In this document: positions 35,175 through 42,183 of the stretch, piece after piece
Numbering within the stretch: the stretch's first letter is position 1
Layout: every line of letters starts with the position of its first letter
DNA from: Bacteroidota bacterium
GTDB taxonomy: Bacteria > Bacteroidota > Bacteroidia > Bacteroidales > FEN-979
NCBI GenBank assembly: GCA_030706225.1
Contig: JAUZOW010000003.1
Location: 1 to 42,183, forward strand
Direction: 5' to 3'
DNA: 42,183 nt
Position numbers and translations under genes: made by a program
The notes under the pieces: generated by a model
Databases searched by the model: none
What the model was told of the DNA's origin: nothing
What the model saw: the letters and a program-made list of their open reading frames with translations, nothing else

Positions 35175-35957
35175 TCAACCCGGAATCTGTGGCATTTCTA
35201 CGGTAATCCAGGGAGTATCGTAGTCAAACTTCCAGACCTCTGTACCGCTGTCATCGTAAAAAATAACCAGGCAATGCAACCATCCTTCGGGAGTAGTCTC
35301 CGTAACCGACATGTGTTCAAAACGATGGTATGGAACAGTATTCCCTCCACTGTTCTCATAAAGTGCCCAGTACCAATCATAAGTCCCCGCTCCGGTCGAC
35401 GGATTCCAGTCTGTAAAATAGATCCGCCACTCCCATTTTGATATATCATTATATCCTGAATTATGGATCTCCCAGATGCTGCTGCCATCGTACAACGTTT
35501 TATTGTTCTTTGTTTTTTTAATGTACGTCGTCGTGATCTTGTTCTCAAAACTTCCGTCACCACCAGAATAGGACATATCCATAATGTATTGAACCGTGTC
35601 CCCTAAGTATAATTTTTCGTAATAGGTATAACCTCCGCTGGTATAATACCGGTAATACCATCCGGTAGCATCCGGTCCGGACCAGTTTGGATTGTCAAGC
35701 GCTGATTTTGGGCCCAGCAATAAACCCCCTTCATTGTTCGGGAAAAAGAAATTATGGCCCGAATCGGCAGCAACAATAATAGAGTTCATCAAAAAGCTCT
35801 GCATCTGGGAGGAAATAACGGTTCCACCATTTGCAGCAGCATTCAGGGTCTCTTTTGACACAGTTTGGGATTCCTTTTGCTCTTCCTTTTTTTTACAGGA
35901 GAAAAGAATCAAAATACAAAAAGGTATGAGCAGGATGTAAAAACATTTTGTTCTCAT
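35175..35957 (-). CDS. Lipoprotein of unknown function
   Basis: This 260-residue protein begins MRTKCFYILLIPFCILILFSC with a lipobox (LFSC) at Cys21, followed by a charged KKKEEQKE tether, so it should be a lipid-anchored envelope protein. The body is rich in Trp, Tyr and Gly (for example NPNWSGPDATGWYYRYY and KWEWRIYFTDWN), a beta-rich pattern. I recognise no family. The ATG at 35957 was chosen over a TTG at 35990 because the signal peptide begins there. A promoter lies just upstream. Confidence 0.75.
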   Translation of the reverse strand: MRTKCFYILLIPFCILILFSCKKKEEQKESQTVSKETLNAAANGGTVISSQMQSFLMNSIIVAADSGHNFFFPNNEGGLLLGPKSALDNPNWSGPDATGWYYRYYTSGGYTYYEKLYLGDTVQYIMDMSYSGGDGSFENKITTTYIKKTKNNKTLYDGSSIWEIHNSGYNDISKWEWRIYFTDWNPSTGAGTYDWYWALYENSGGNTVPYHRFEHMSVTETTPEGWLHCLVIFYDDSGTEVWKFDYDTPWITVEMPQIPG

Positions 35958-35987
35958 AATGCAGTGATTAAGAAACATGTGGAAGAA

Positions 35988-36018
35988 CAAATATAAGTTA
36001 ATAAATCCCTTAAATCAA
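35988..36018 (-). promoter_or_regulatory. Promoter of the lipoprotein gene
   Basis: On the minus strand TTG (36018-36016) and TATATTTG (35995-35988) are 20 bases apart, matching both parts of the Bacteroidota promoter. The start of the lipoprotein is 31 bases downstream. Confidence 0.65.
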
Positions 36019-36085
36019 GAATTTATCATAAGATTTTCAATAAGATAGCACGGCTCCTGAAAAATTTTTACAGCGTCTTTAAATA

Positions 36086-36103
36086 TATCGTATATTTGCG
36101 ATA
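36086..36103 (+). promoter_or_regulatory. ArsR-type operator overlapping the arsenic-cassette promoter
   Basis: TATCG (36086-36090) and CGATA (36099-36103) form a perfect inverted repeat whose 8-base spacer is exactly the -7 box TATATTTG (36091-36098). The ArsR ATG at 36114 is 15 bases from the box, so the leader is only about 10 bases. A repressor bound here would block the promoter. Autoregulation by the adjacent ArsR-type protein is inferred. Confidence 0.7.
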
Positions 36104-36113
36104 AACAATTAAT

Positions 36114-36455
36114 ATGGCCTACAGAAGTACAAACTATAAAGAAGACGAGGTTCAACTCGCCCAATTTGCTAAGGCTTTGAGCCATCCTGCCCGAATTGCC
36201 ATCCTTAAACTGCTAGCCTCAATGGATACCTGCTTTTGCGGTGAAATTGTAGAAGAACTTCCCATTGCACAGGCTACTGTATCGCAACATTTGAAAGAGC
36301 TCAAAGACGCTGGCCTTATTCAGGGATGCATTGAGCCTCCCAAGATCAGATACTGCATTGAACGGGAAAACTGGAAAAAAGCCCAGGAACTGTTCCTGGA
36401 TTTCTGGCAACAATCTTATTTATCAGAATCAAAAAATAAAAGTCATGATCATTAA
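36114..36455 (+). CDS. arsR: ArsR/SmtB-family metalloregulator
   Basis: This 113-residue protein has the ArsR winged HTH (ALSHPARIAILKLL, then IAQATVSQHLKELKDAGLI). The metal-sensing cysteines C40 and C42 lie in DTCFCGEI, at the place of the ELCVCDL motif of E. coli-type ArsR; further cysteines are C72 and C81. It would repress the downstream genes until arsenite (or a related thiophilic metal) binds. An operator overlaps its own promoter. The next gene starts inside it, sharing 11 bases, so translation is coupled. Confidence 0.93.
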   Translation: MAYRSTNYKEDEVQLAQFAKALSHPARIAILKLLASMDTCFCGEIVEELPIAQATVSQHLKELKDAGLIQGCIEPPKIRYCIERENWKKAQELFLDFWQQSYLSESKNKSHDH

Positions 36456-36696
36456 AATTCTTGGTACAGGTTGCTCTAATTGCAGAACATTGGAAAGTCA
36501 CACGAAACAGGCAGTCGCTGAACTCGGAAATGCTATTGAAGTCGTTAAAGAAGAAAACATTACGAAAATTCTTGAATATAAGGTGATGCGAACACCCGCT
36601 CTTGTATTTGACGAAAAAGTTGTGATGAGCGGAAAAGTTCTTTCTGTCCCGGAAATCAAAAATCTTATTCATCAATACTTTGAACCATCCATTTAA
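36445..36696 (+). CDS. Small thioredoxin-like CxxC protein
   Basis: This 83-residue protein has the redox-active pair C10/C13 (GTGCSNC) and the cis-Pro region MRTPALVFD of the thioredoxin fold; it matches the redox-active disulfide protein 2 (thioredoxin_3) family. It is cytoplasmic, without a signal peptide. It starts 11 bases before the end of arsR in another frame. The role may be to supply electrons to ArsF or ArsM; this is inferred from context. Confidence 0.9.
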   Translation: MIIKILGTGCSNCRTLESHTKQAVAELGNAIEVVKEENITKILEYKVMRTPALVFDEKVVMSGKVLSVPEIKNLIHQYFEPSI

Positions 36697-36707
36697 AAGC
36701 ATATTTC

Positions 36708-37115
36708 ATGAAAAGAAAATTTTTAATATCAGTGATCCTGACCTGCCTTTTTACTTCAGGACTGATGGCTCAGCATCCATCTAAAACATTGGAAATATTA
36801 TACTTTCATGCGACAAGAAGATGTCCCACCTGCCTGGCTATTGAGCAAAATACCCGGAAAACTCTGGATACCTATTTCTCAGATCAATTAAAGACAGGAA
36901 CCATCAAGCTGAAAGTCATAAATGTTGATGAAGGGAAGAATAAAGCCCTTGCTGAGAGATATGAGGCAACAGGATCCGCCCTGATCCTTGCCAGGTTCAC
37001 CAATGGGAAAGAAAGCAAGAATGATCTGACTGATTTTGCATTTTCTTATGCACGGAATAATCCGGAGAAATTTATCAAAGAGCTGAAGGATAAAATCAAC
37101 AAACTTTTAAAATAG
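36708..37115 (+). CDS. arsF: ArsF-like periplasmic thioredoxin-fold protein
   Basis: This 135-residue protein has a signal peptide (1-21, ending LMAQ) and a CPTC motif (C39/C42) in a thioredoxin-like fold. It resembles proteins annotated as ArsF family (nitroaromatic-arsenical reductase subunit), where ArsE and ArsF act with the ArsG permease. No ArsE is visible here. It lies between the CxxC protein and the permease, 11 and 5 bases from them. The exact reaction is inferred from the family name and position. Confidence 0.78.
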   Translation: MKRKFLISVILTCLFTSGLMAQHPSKTLEILYFHATRRCPTCLAIEQNTRKTLDTYFSDQLKTGTIKLKVINVDEGKNKALAERYEATGSALILARFTNGKESKNDLTDFAFSYARNNPEKFIKELKDKINKLLK

Positions 37116-37120
37116 GTGTC

Positions 37121-37834
37121 ATGGATATTCTGCAGAACATGCTGGATTCTACGCAAGTTCCAATACTCTCTGCGTTTATTCTTGGGATTATGACTGCAAT
37201 CAGCCCATGTCCTCTGGCCACTAACATTACGGCTACTGCTTACATCAGTAAGGAAATTGAGAACAAAAGAGTAGTGTTCCTCAACGGATTAATTTATACA
37301 GTTGGCAGGGCTTTCAGCTACACTGCACTGGGATTTATCTTATTCCTTGGAGCAAGCAAGTTCCATATCGCCAGGTTCCTCCAATCAAATGGAGAGAAAT
37401 ACATAGGAATTCTCTTATTTATCATTGGAATTCTGATGCTGGATTTTATCAATTTTGGAAAATTTTCTTTGGATAATCTGACGGATAATCTTATCCGGAA
37501 ACTGAAACTGAGCAGTTTTTGGGGTTCGTTTTTCCTGGGATGTATCTTCGCTTTGGCATTTTGCCCGTACAGCGGAGTACTTTATTTTGGGATGTTGATC
37601 CCCCTGACGCTGACCAGTAAATTCGGCATTCTGTTACCTGCGGTTTTCGCTGTCGCTACAGGATTACCCGTTGTCATTATCGCTTATATCATTGCATTCA
37701 GCGTTTCTTCTGTAGGGAACTTTTACAACCGGATAAAGGTTTTTGAATTATGGTTCAGGAGAATTGTCGCCGGAATATTCATTCTTGGCGGAATTTATTT
37801 CATTCTTATCTATTTTGTAAAGCTGCCTGTTTAA
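37121..37834 (+). CDS. arsG: ArsG-like / DsbD-type membrane protein, probable arsenical permease
   Basis: This 237-residue protein has six predicted transmembrane helices and two cysteine-containing helix ends, SPCPLATNI in helix 1 and FCPYSGVLYFG in helix 4, typical of the CcdA/DsbD fold. Members of the ArsG group are described as aromatic arsenical efflux permeases. Alternatively it may move electrons across the membrane to the periplasmic ArsF-like protein, since paired cysteines fit that. The gene begins 5 bases after arsF. Family assignment is good; transport versus electron transfer is not settled. Confidence 0.82.
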   Translation: MDILQNMLDSTQVPILSAFILGIMTAISPCPLATNITATAYISKEIENKRVVFLNGLIYTVGRAFSYTALGFILFLGASKFHIARFLQSNGEKYIGILLFIIGILMLDFINFGKFSLDNLTDNLIRKLKLSSFWGSFFLGCIFALAFCPYSGVLYFGMLIPLTLTSKFGILLPAVFAVATGLPVVIIAYIIAFSVSSVGNFYNRIKVFELWFRRIVAGIFILGGIYFILIYFVKLPV

Positions 37835-37844
37835 AATTTAAAAT

Positions 37845-38009
37845 ATGTCTGAATTCTTCAATAATTGTCGTCTGAAAATCGAAGGTATCCCATATCCTCT
37901 TCCCGGGGAAGTGCCTGAATTGTTGAAAAAAGGGGCTATTATTGTGGATCTCCGTGAAGAAGTCGAAACAGAGATACGGGCATTTGGCATCGAAAAAATA
38001 AAATATTAA
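37845..38009 (+). pseudogene. Truncated rhodanese-like gene (54 codons)
   Basis: The reading frame MSEFFNNCRLKIEGIPYPLP...GAIIVDLREEVETEIRAFGIEKIKY ends at 38009. The VDLREE.E.E pattern is the first strand and CH2A-type motif of a rhodanese domain. Intact relatives are about 120-135 residues and go on with a central loop bearing the catalytic Cys. Here the protein stops before that loop, and no remnant follows before the arsM start 21 bases on. It is a remnant, or a small protein with altered function. It is too short to be in most gene tables. Confidence 0.75.
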
Positions 38010-38030
38010 TCTGATAAAAAATAATGAGTC

Positions 38031-38837
38031 ATGAAAATTCGAAAGAAAGACATCAAAGAAATTGTCAAAGAAAAATATAGCCGGATAGCACAACAAACCA
38101 AAAAAGAGAATGAGACCTCCTGTTGTGGTTCGGGTGGTTGCTGTGAGGTTGACTATACAATTTTCAGTGAAAATTATGAAAAGATTAAGGGATATAATCC
38201 CGACGCTGACCTTGGGCTAGGATGTGGAATACCTACCCAGTTTGCCGGGATTAAAAAAGGAGATACCGTACTGGATCTGGGTTCCGGAGCCGGAAATGAT
38301 TGCTTTATAGCTCGTGCCATTGTTGGTGAAACCGGGAAAGTTATGGGGCTGGATTTCAGTGAGACCATGCTGGAAAAGGCAAGAGAAAACGTAAAAAAAC
38401 TTGGTTTTACCAATGTTGAATTCGTAAAAGGAGACATTGAAGAAATGCCGGTACCTTCTGATGCTATAGATGTAGTGGTAAGCAATTGTGTTCTCAATCT
38501 TGTTCCGGACAAGAAAAAAGCTTTTTCGGAAATTTACCGTGTATTGAAAAAGAATGGCCGGTTCAGCATTTCCGATGTGGTAATAAAGGGAATATTGCCC
38601 AGAGGTTTGAAGGATGATGCGGTCATGTATGCCGGTTGTGTATCCGGTGCCATTCCAAAGGAAGAATATATTGAAATCATTCGCCAATCGGGATTTAAAA
38701 GTGCAATCGTAAATAAAGAAAAAGAAATTGATCTGCCTGAAGAGCTATTACGGAAGTACCTTAATGAAAGTGAGATGAGCGAGTTTAAGAACAAGAGTAC
38801 CGGGATTTTCAGCATAACAGTAACTGCAAGTAAATAA
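38031..38837 (+). CDS. arsM: ArsM arsenite S-adenosylmethionine methyltransferase
   Basis: This 268-residue class I methyltransferase has motif I VLDLGSGAGND (residues 80-90) and an acidic loop GLDFS. The three cysteines that bind arsenic in known ArsM enzymes correspond to C65 (GLGCG), C153 (SNCVLNL) and C203 (YAGCVSG); an additional CC..CC pair is at 31-38. It would methylate arsenite with SAM, giving methylarsenicals. It is shorter than the algal model but fits bacterial ArsM. It lies 21 bases after the truncated rhodanese and 41 bases before DUF5714. Confidence 0.94.
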   Translation: MKIRKKDIKEIVKEKYSRIAQQTKKENETSCCGSGGCCEVDYTIFSENYEKIKGYNPDADLGLGCGIPTQFAGIKKGDTVLDLGSGAGNDCFIARAIVGETGKVMGLDFSETMLEKARENVKKLGFTNVEFVKGDIEEMPVPSDAIDVVVSNCVLNLVPDKKKAFSEIYRVLKKNGRFSISDVVIKGILPRGLKDDAVMYAGCVSGAIPKEEYIEIIRQSGFKSAIVNKEKEIDLPEELLRKYLNESEMSEFKNKSTGIFSITVTASK

Positions 38838-38878
38838 GGTTTAAAAAGAAATATTTTTCTAATGAAATGATCTGAACA

Positions 38879-39577
38879 ATGAAAAGCAAAACAGGTTGTC
38901 TGATTTGTGGGGAAGAACTGGTTTACCAGACGGATTACAAAACAATGGAGTGCTATTATTGTAAAAAGACTTTTCAGTCAAATGTCAGCTGTATTAACAA
39001 CCATTTCGTATGCGACCATTGTCATGCTCAGTCAGGGATGGATTTAATAGAAACGTATTGTCTGAATTCAAAATCAGTAAATCCGGCTGATATGGCGACA
39101 GAAATCATGCATAGTGATAAAATAAGTATGCATGGTCCCGAACATCATTTCCTGGTTCCGGCAGTTCTGATATCTGCTTATTGTAATGCGACCGGTGATG
39201 ATACCAGGCTGGAAAAACTCAGGATCGCAAGAAAACGGGCGGAAAAGATACCGGGTGGATTTTGCGGTACTCATGGAAACTGTGGAGCCGGAGTTGGAAC
39301 AGGGATTTTTATCAGCATTATCACGAAATCTACTCCTCTTTCCAAAGAAGAATGGAGACTGAGTAACCTTATCACGGGAAGAAGCCTGATTTCCATTGCC
39401 AATCATGGAGGTCCCCGGTGCTGTAAAAGGGATGTATATCTTGCATTGGAAGAAGCTGTCAGATTCGTAAAAGAGAAATTCAATGTCGGATTAGAGTCTT
39501 CAAAGATCCATTGCCGGTTTTCAAAATTTAACAAGGAATGTTTGAAGGAAGAGTGTTTATTCTTTGCCGGATGCTAG
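38879..39577 (+). CDS. DUF5714 cysteine-rich protein
   Basis: This 232-residue protein has N-terminal Cys pairs (CLIC, CYYC, CINNHFVCDHC), a middle region with FCGTHGNCGAG and HGGPRCCKRDVY, and C-terminal ECLKEECLFFAGC. It matches the DUF5714 family, which is found in archaea and anaerobic bacteria. Cysteine spacing suggests zinc and perhaps Fe-S or arsenic binding, but no function is known. It follows arsM by 41 bases on the same strand, so it is probably part of the arsenic cassette. Confidence 0.85.
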   Translation: MKSKTGCLICGEELVYQTDYKTMECYYCKKTFQSNVSCINNHFVCDHCHAQSGMDLIETYCLNSKSVNPADMATEIMHSDKISMHGPEHHFLVPAVLISAYCNATGDDTRLEKLRIARKRAEKIPGGFCGTHGNCGAGVGTGIFISIITKSTPLSKEEWRLSNLITGRSLISIANHGGPRCCKRDVYLALEEAVRFVKEKFNVGLESSKIHCRFSKFNKECLKEECLFFAGC

Positions 39578-39645
39578 AGTCTTAATAAAAATCGTAAATC
39601 GATGATTATATTTACATCTTCAAACGATATAGAAATATTTTAACT

Positions 39646-41010
39646 ATGACAACAATTACTGAAGCCCAACGAGCCTTTTTTAACACCAACCAGACCAAGA
39701 GTATTGAATTCAGAATAAATCAATTAAAAAAACTGAAATCGGTTTTACAGGAGAATGAACAAAAGCTTAACAAGGCCATTGAGGAGGATTTCAGTAAATC
39801 GGCATTTGATAATTATTCCTGCGAGTTGGGCCTTTTGTATATGGAAATAGATGAAGCCATAAAAAAGATAAGGAAGTGGGCTGAATTTAAAAGAGTAAGG
39901 ACCAACCTGGTCAATTTCCCTGCAAAGAGTTATATCATCCCTGAACCCCTGGGCGTTTCATTGATCATAGGGGCCTGGAATTATCCGTATCAATTATCGG
40001 TTGGCCCGGCCATTGCCGCGATTGCAGCCGGAAACACCGTGGTTTTAAAGCCCAGTGAATTGCCAGTACATACGAGCAAAATCCTGGCGGAAATTATCAA
40101 CCGGAACTTCGATCCATCCTTTTTTAAGGTAGTTGAAGGCGGCGTATCTGAAACCGAAGGATTGCTTAAGCAACGGTTTGACAAGATTTTCTTTACTGGC
40201 AGTGTTAACGTTGGTCGTATCGTGTATGAAGCGGCTGCAAAGCATTTGACCCCGGTAACCCTGGAAATGGGAGGGAAGAGCCCTGCTTTTATTCTGGATG
40301 ACAGGAACATGGAGATGTATGTGAAACGTCTGATGTGGGCTAAGTTTCTGAATGCCGGGCAAACCTGTATTGCTCCCGACTATGTCCTGGTTCATCAGTC
40401 CTTAAAACAAAAATTTCTTGACCTGGCTGTTGCAGAGATCAAAAGAGAAAAATACTCCATTGAAAATCAGAATTATGTTCAGATCATCAATGAGAAAAAC
40501 ATGAACCGGATCCGGAAGATGATCGATGGAGCTCAGGTTGTTTGCGGCGGCTCTTTCGATTTGCAGAAAAGGATCATCGAACCTACACTTCTCGAGAATA
40601 TTGGTTTCGACGATCCCATAATGAAGGAAGAGATCTTCGGACCTGTGTTACCGGTCATTTCTTTTAATTTGCTGGATGATGTCATTACAGAAGTGAAAAA
40701 GCGGGAAAAACCCCTTTCCTGTTATGTATTCACACAAAACAAACGGATAAAAGATAAAATCCTCCATGAGATCTCTTTCGGCGGAGGTGCAGTGAATGAT
40801 GCCGTGATGCACATTTCCAATAACAAACTGCCTTTTGGAGGGGTTGGCGAAAGCGGGATCGGCTCTTATCACGGAGAGTACGGTTTCAAAGCTTTTTCGC
40901 ACTATAAAAGCATTTTAGAAAAACCAACCTGGTTTGAATCCGGTTTGAAGTACTTTCCTCACAATGCCCAAAAACTGAAAATTATGAAGTGGATGTTAGG
41001 GCTAAGGTAA
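39646..41010 (+). CDS. Aldehyde dehydrogenase (class 3 / fatty-aldehyde type)
   Basis: This 454-residue enzyme has the NAD-binding strand GAWNYPYQ, K135 in VVLKPSE, the general base E207 in LEMGGKSPAFIL and the nucleophile C241 in GQTCIAPDY. The compact length and C-terminal SHYKSILEKPTW, often membrane-near, fit the class 3 ALDH and fatty-aldehyde group. It oxidises aldehydes to acids with NAD(P)+. It follows DUF5714 by 68 bases, a gap with no clear consensus promoter; whether it belongs to the arsenic unit is unclear, and nothing else links it to arsenic. Confidence 0.94.
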   Translation: MTTITEAQRAFFNTNQTKSIEFRINQLKKLKSVLQENEQKLNKAIEEDFSKSAFDNYSCELGLLYMEIDEAIKKIRKWAEFKRVRTNLVNFPAKSYIIPEPLGVSLIIGAWNYPYQLSVGPAIAAIAAGNTVVLKPSELPVHTSKILAEIINRNFDPSFFKVVEGGVSETEGLLKQRFDKIFFTGSVNVGRIVYEAAAKHLTPVTLEMGGKSPAFILDDRNMEMYVKRLMWAKFLNAGQTCIAPDYVLVHQSLKQKFLDLAVAEIKREKYSIENQNYVQIINEKNMNRIRKMIDGAQVVCGGSFDLQKRIIEPTLLENIGFDDPIMKEEIFGPVLPVISFNLLDDVITEVKKREKPLSCYVFTQNKRIKDKILHEISFGGGAVNDAVMHISNNKLPFGGVGESGIGSYHGEYGFKAFSHYKSILEKPTWFESGLKYFPHNAQKLKIMKWMLGLR

Positions 41011-41031
41011 ACGATTTCTGTAACCCCATCC

Positions 41032-41055
41032 CGTCATTTCGAGCGAAGGGAGAAA
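41032..41055 (+). repeat. Fragment of a dispersed Bacteroidota intergenic repeat
   Basis: The stretch from CGTCATTTCGAGCGAAGG to GAGAAA resembles a short repeat I recall as common between genes in many Bacteroidota genomes. Only one copy occurs in the window. It lies in the gap before the RhuM gene. Confidence 0.4.
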
Positions 41056-41106
41056 ACTCAAACAAAAAAAGTAACTTTGATATAACATAATAAGATATGG
41101 AACATT

Positions 41107-42120
41107 ATGAAAGAAGAACAAAAAGGGGAGATCCTGATATACCAGTCGGAAGAAGGCAGCACTAAAATTGAGGTGCGCCTCCAAAATGAAAATATTTGGC
41201 TGTCACAACAGCAAATGTCGGAGCTTTATCAATCATCCAGAACCAATGTGGTTGAGCACATCAAACACATTTACGAAGAGGGTGAATTAGAAGAAAGCCC
41301 AACCTGTCGGAATTTCCGACAGGTTCAGATGGAGGGTAGCCGTAGTGTGGAAAGAGAAATTCCCTTCTATAACCTCGATATGATAATATCCCTTGGGTAT
41401 CGAATCAAATCGAATATTGCCACAAAATTTCGAATCTGGGCCACCGAACGCATAAAAGAATACATTGTAAAAGGTTTTACAATGGACGATGAACGCCTTA
41501 AACAAATAGGTGGTGGCGGCTACTGGTACGAGTTGCTTAACCGTATCCGCGATATACGTTCGTCAGAAAAGGTCTTATACCGACAAGTACTCGATTTATA
41601 TGCTACCAGCGTGGATTATGATCCTAACACACCCGAATCGCTTGAATTCTTTAAAATAGTACAAAATAAGCTGCATTATGCTGCACACAGTCATACCGCA
41701 GCCGAAGTCATATACCAGCGGGCCGATAGCGACAAACCATTTATGGGGCTAACTGTTTTTCCGGGCGAACAACCCACTTCAAAAGATGTTACGGTTGCTA
41801 AAAATTATTTAAACGCCAATGAGTTGAAAATCCTGAATAATTTGGTGTCCGGATATTTCGACTTCGCTGAAATTCAGGCCATGAAACGCAAGCCAATGTA
41901 TATGAGCGATTACATTAAACAATTGGATAATATTCTGTCGTCCACAGGCGAAAAGCTATTACCCAATGCCGGAAGCGTAAGCCATGAACAGGCTCTGGCT
42001 AAAGCTAAGGCTGAATTTAAAAAATACCAGGCTAAAACGCTATCGCCGGTCGAAAAGGACTACTTGAAAAGCATAAAATTATTACAGAAAAAGATCGGCA
42101 AGAAAGGAAGCAAGAAATGA
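41107..42120 (+). CDS. rhuM: RhuM-family protein
   Basis: This 337-residue protein matches the RhuM family (named for a Salmonella pathogenicity-island gene): N-terminal HTH-like region (IWLSQQQMSELYQSSRTNVVEHIKHIYEEGE), FYNLDMIISLGYRIKS, FRIWATERIKEYIVKGF, and a C-terminal Fic/DOC-like domain (YAAHSHTAAEVIYQRADS, MSDYIKQLDNILS). Members often lie in genomic islands and near restriction or mobile loci. The molecular function is not established. A 25-bp palindrome lies inside the gene. It starts 96 bases after the aldehyde dehydrogenase; 63 bases follow it to the window end, with nothing recognisable. Confidence 0.9.
   Translation: MKEEQKGEILIYQSEEGSTKIEVRLQNENIWLSQQQMSELYQSSRTNVVEHIKHIYEEGELEESPTCRNFRQVQMEGSRSVEREIPFYNLDMIISLGYRIKSNIATKFRIWATERIKEYIVKGFTMDDERLKQIGGGGYWYELLNRIRDIRSSEKVLYRQVLDLYATSVDYDPNTPESLEFFKIVQNKLHYAAHSHTAAEVIYQRADSDKPFMGLTVFPGEQPTSKDVTVAKNYLNANELKILNNLVSGYFDFAEIQAMKRKPMYMSDYIKQLDNILSSTGEKLLPNAGSVSHEQALAKAKAEFKKYQAKTLSPVEKDYLKSIKLLQKKIGKKGSKK
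41301..41325. repeat. 25-bp palindrome inside the RhuM gene
   Basis: AACCTGTCGGAA (41301-41312) and TTCCGACAGGTT (41314-41325) form a perfect 12-bp inverted repeat around one T. It encodes TCRNFRQV in the part of RhuM that varies between relatives. It may be an embedded mobile repeat or a regulator site. Confidence 0.85.
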
Positions 42121-42183
42121 TCAAAATAGAAATTCATCGAAACTGGACGATTATTAAGATGGTCTTTTGAACTACTCATTCCA

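Noticed and set aside
1-42183. tRNA or rRNA genes
   Set aside because: No cloverleaf-like or rRNA-like stretch was noticed, but this was by eye only.

Overview
The window looks like a chromosomal piece of a Bacteroidota bacterium, probably an anaerobic or microaerophilic member of the Bacteroidales/Marinilabiliales side; this is inferred from gene content. The evidence is three large secreted proteins with type IX secretion C-terminal signals (two type A, one type B), three LytTR response regulators, a membrane TPR/HTH regulator, and promoters of the Bacteroidota type (TAnnTTTG at about -7, sometimes with TTG 19-20 bases upstream). No rRNA, tRNA, CRISPR array or complete insertion sequence was seen.

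Left part (1-8.5 kb): the N-terminal part of an ABC-type ATPase diverges from a Crp/Fnr regulator, which overlaps an Rrf2 regulator; both regulators carry cysteine sets that could hold Fe-S clusters. A small DUF486 membrane protein follows. On the minus strand lie an acyl-CoA synthetase, a PKD-repeat secreted protein and a decayed MFS transporter with an internal deletion of roughly 100 codons. A TPR/HTH membrane regulator follows on the plus strand; its standard start codon seems to be missing.

Middle (8.6-24 kb): a 1069-residue secreted protein is followed by a 463-base intergenic region holding a direct repeat with 21-base period, a -7 box, a structured repeat and a perfect terminator hairpin, which together look like a small RNA gene or regulated leader. 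Next come a LytTR regulator with Asn in place of the phosphoacceptor Asp, an aquaporin, an AsmA-family protein, an inverted copy of the structured repeat, and a second LytTR regulator. That regulator converges on a MacB/LolD-type efflux operon (ATPase, two permeases, HlyD adaptor), in which the first permease carries an in-frame TGA. An extended-SDR epimerase gene closes this part.

Right part (24-42 kb): a secreted protein with six Ig-like repeats; an operon of a GH31 glycosidase and an alpha/beta hydrolase; a divergent group of zinc-ribbon protein, S41 peptidase and Fe superoxide dismutase; a third LytTR regulator; and a lipoprotein. Then comes an arsenic cassette: ArsR-type repressor with an operator over its own promoter, CxxC thioredoxin-like protein, ArsF-like protein, ArsG-like permease, truncated rhodanese, ArsM methyltransferase and a cysteine-rich DUF5714 protein. 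An aldehyde dehydrogenase and a RhuM-family gene end the window, with a dispersed-repeat fragment between them.

The most interesting items are the candidate small RNA/leader at about 11,901-12,180 with its repeat partner at 17,030-17,130, and the unusual arsenic cassette, which favours methylation and organoarsenical handling and has no ArsC, ArsB/Acr3 or ArsE in view.
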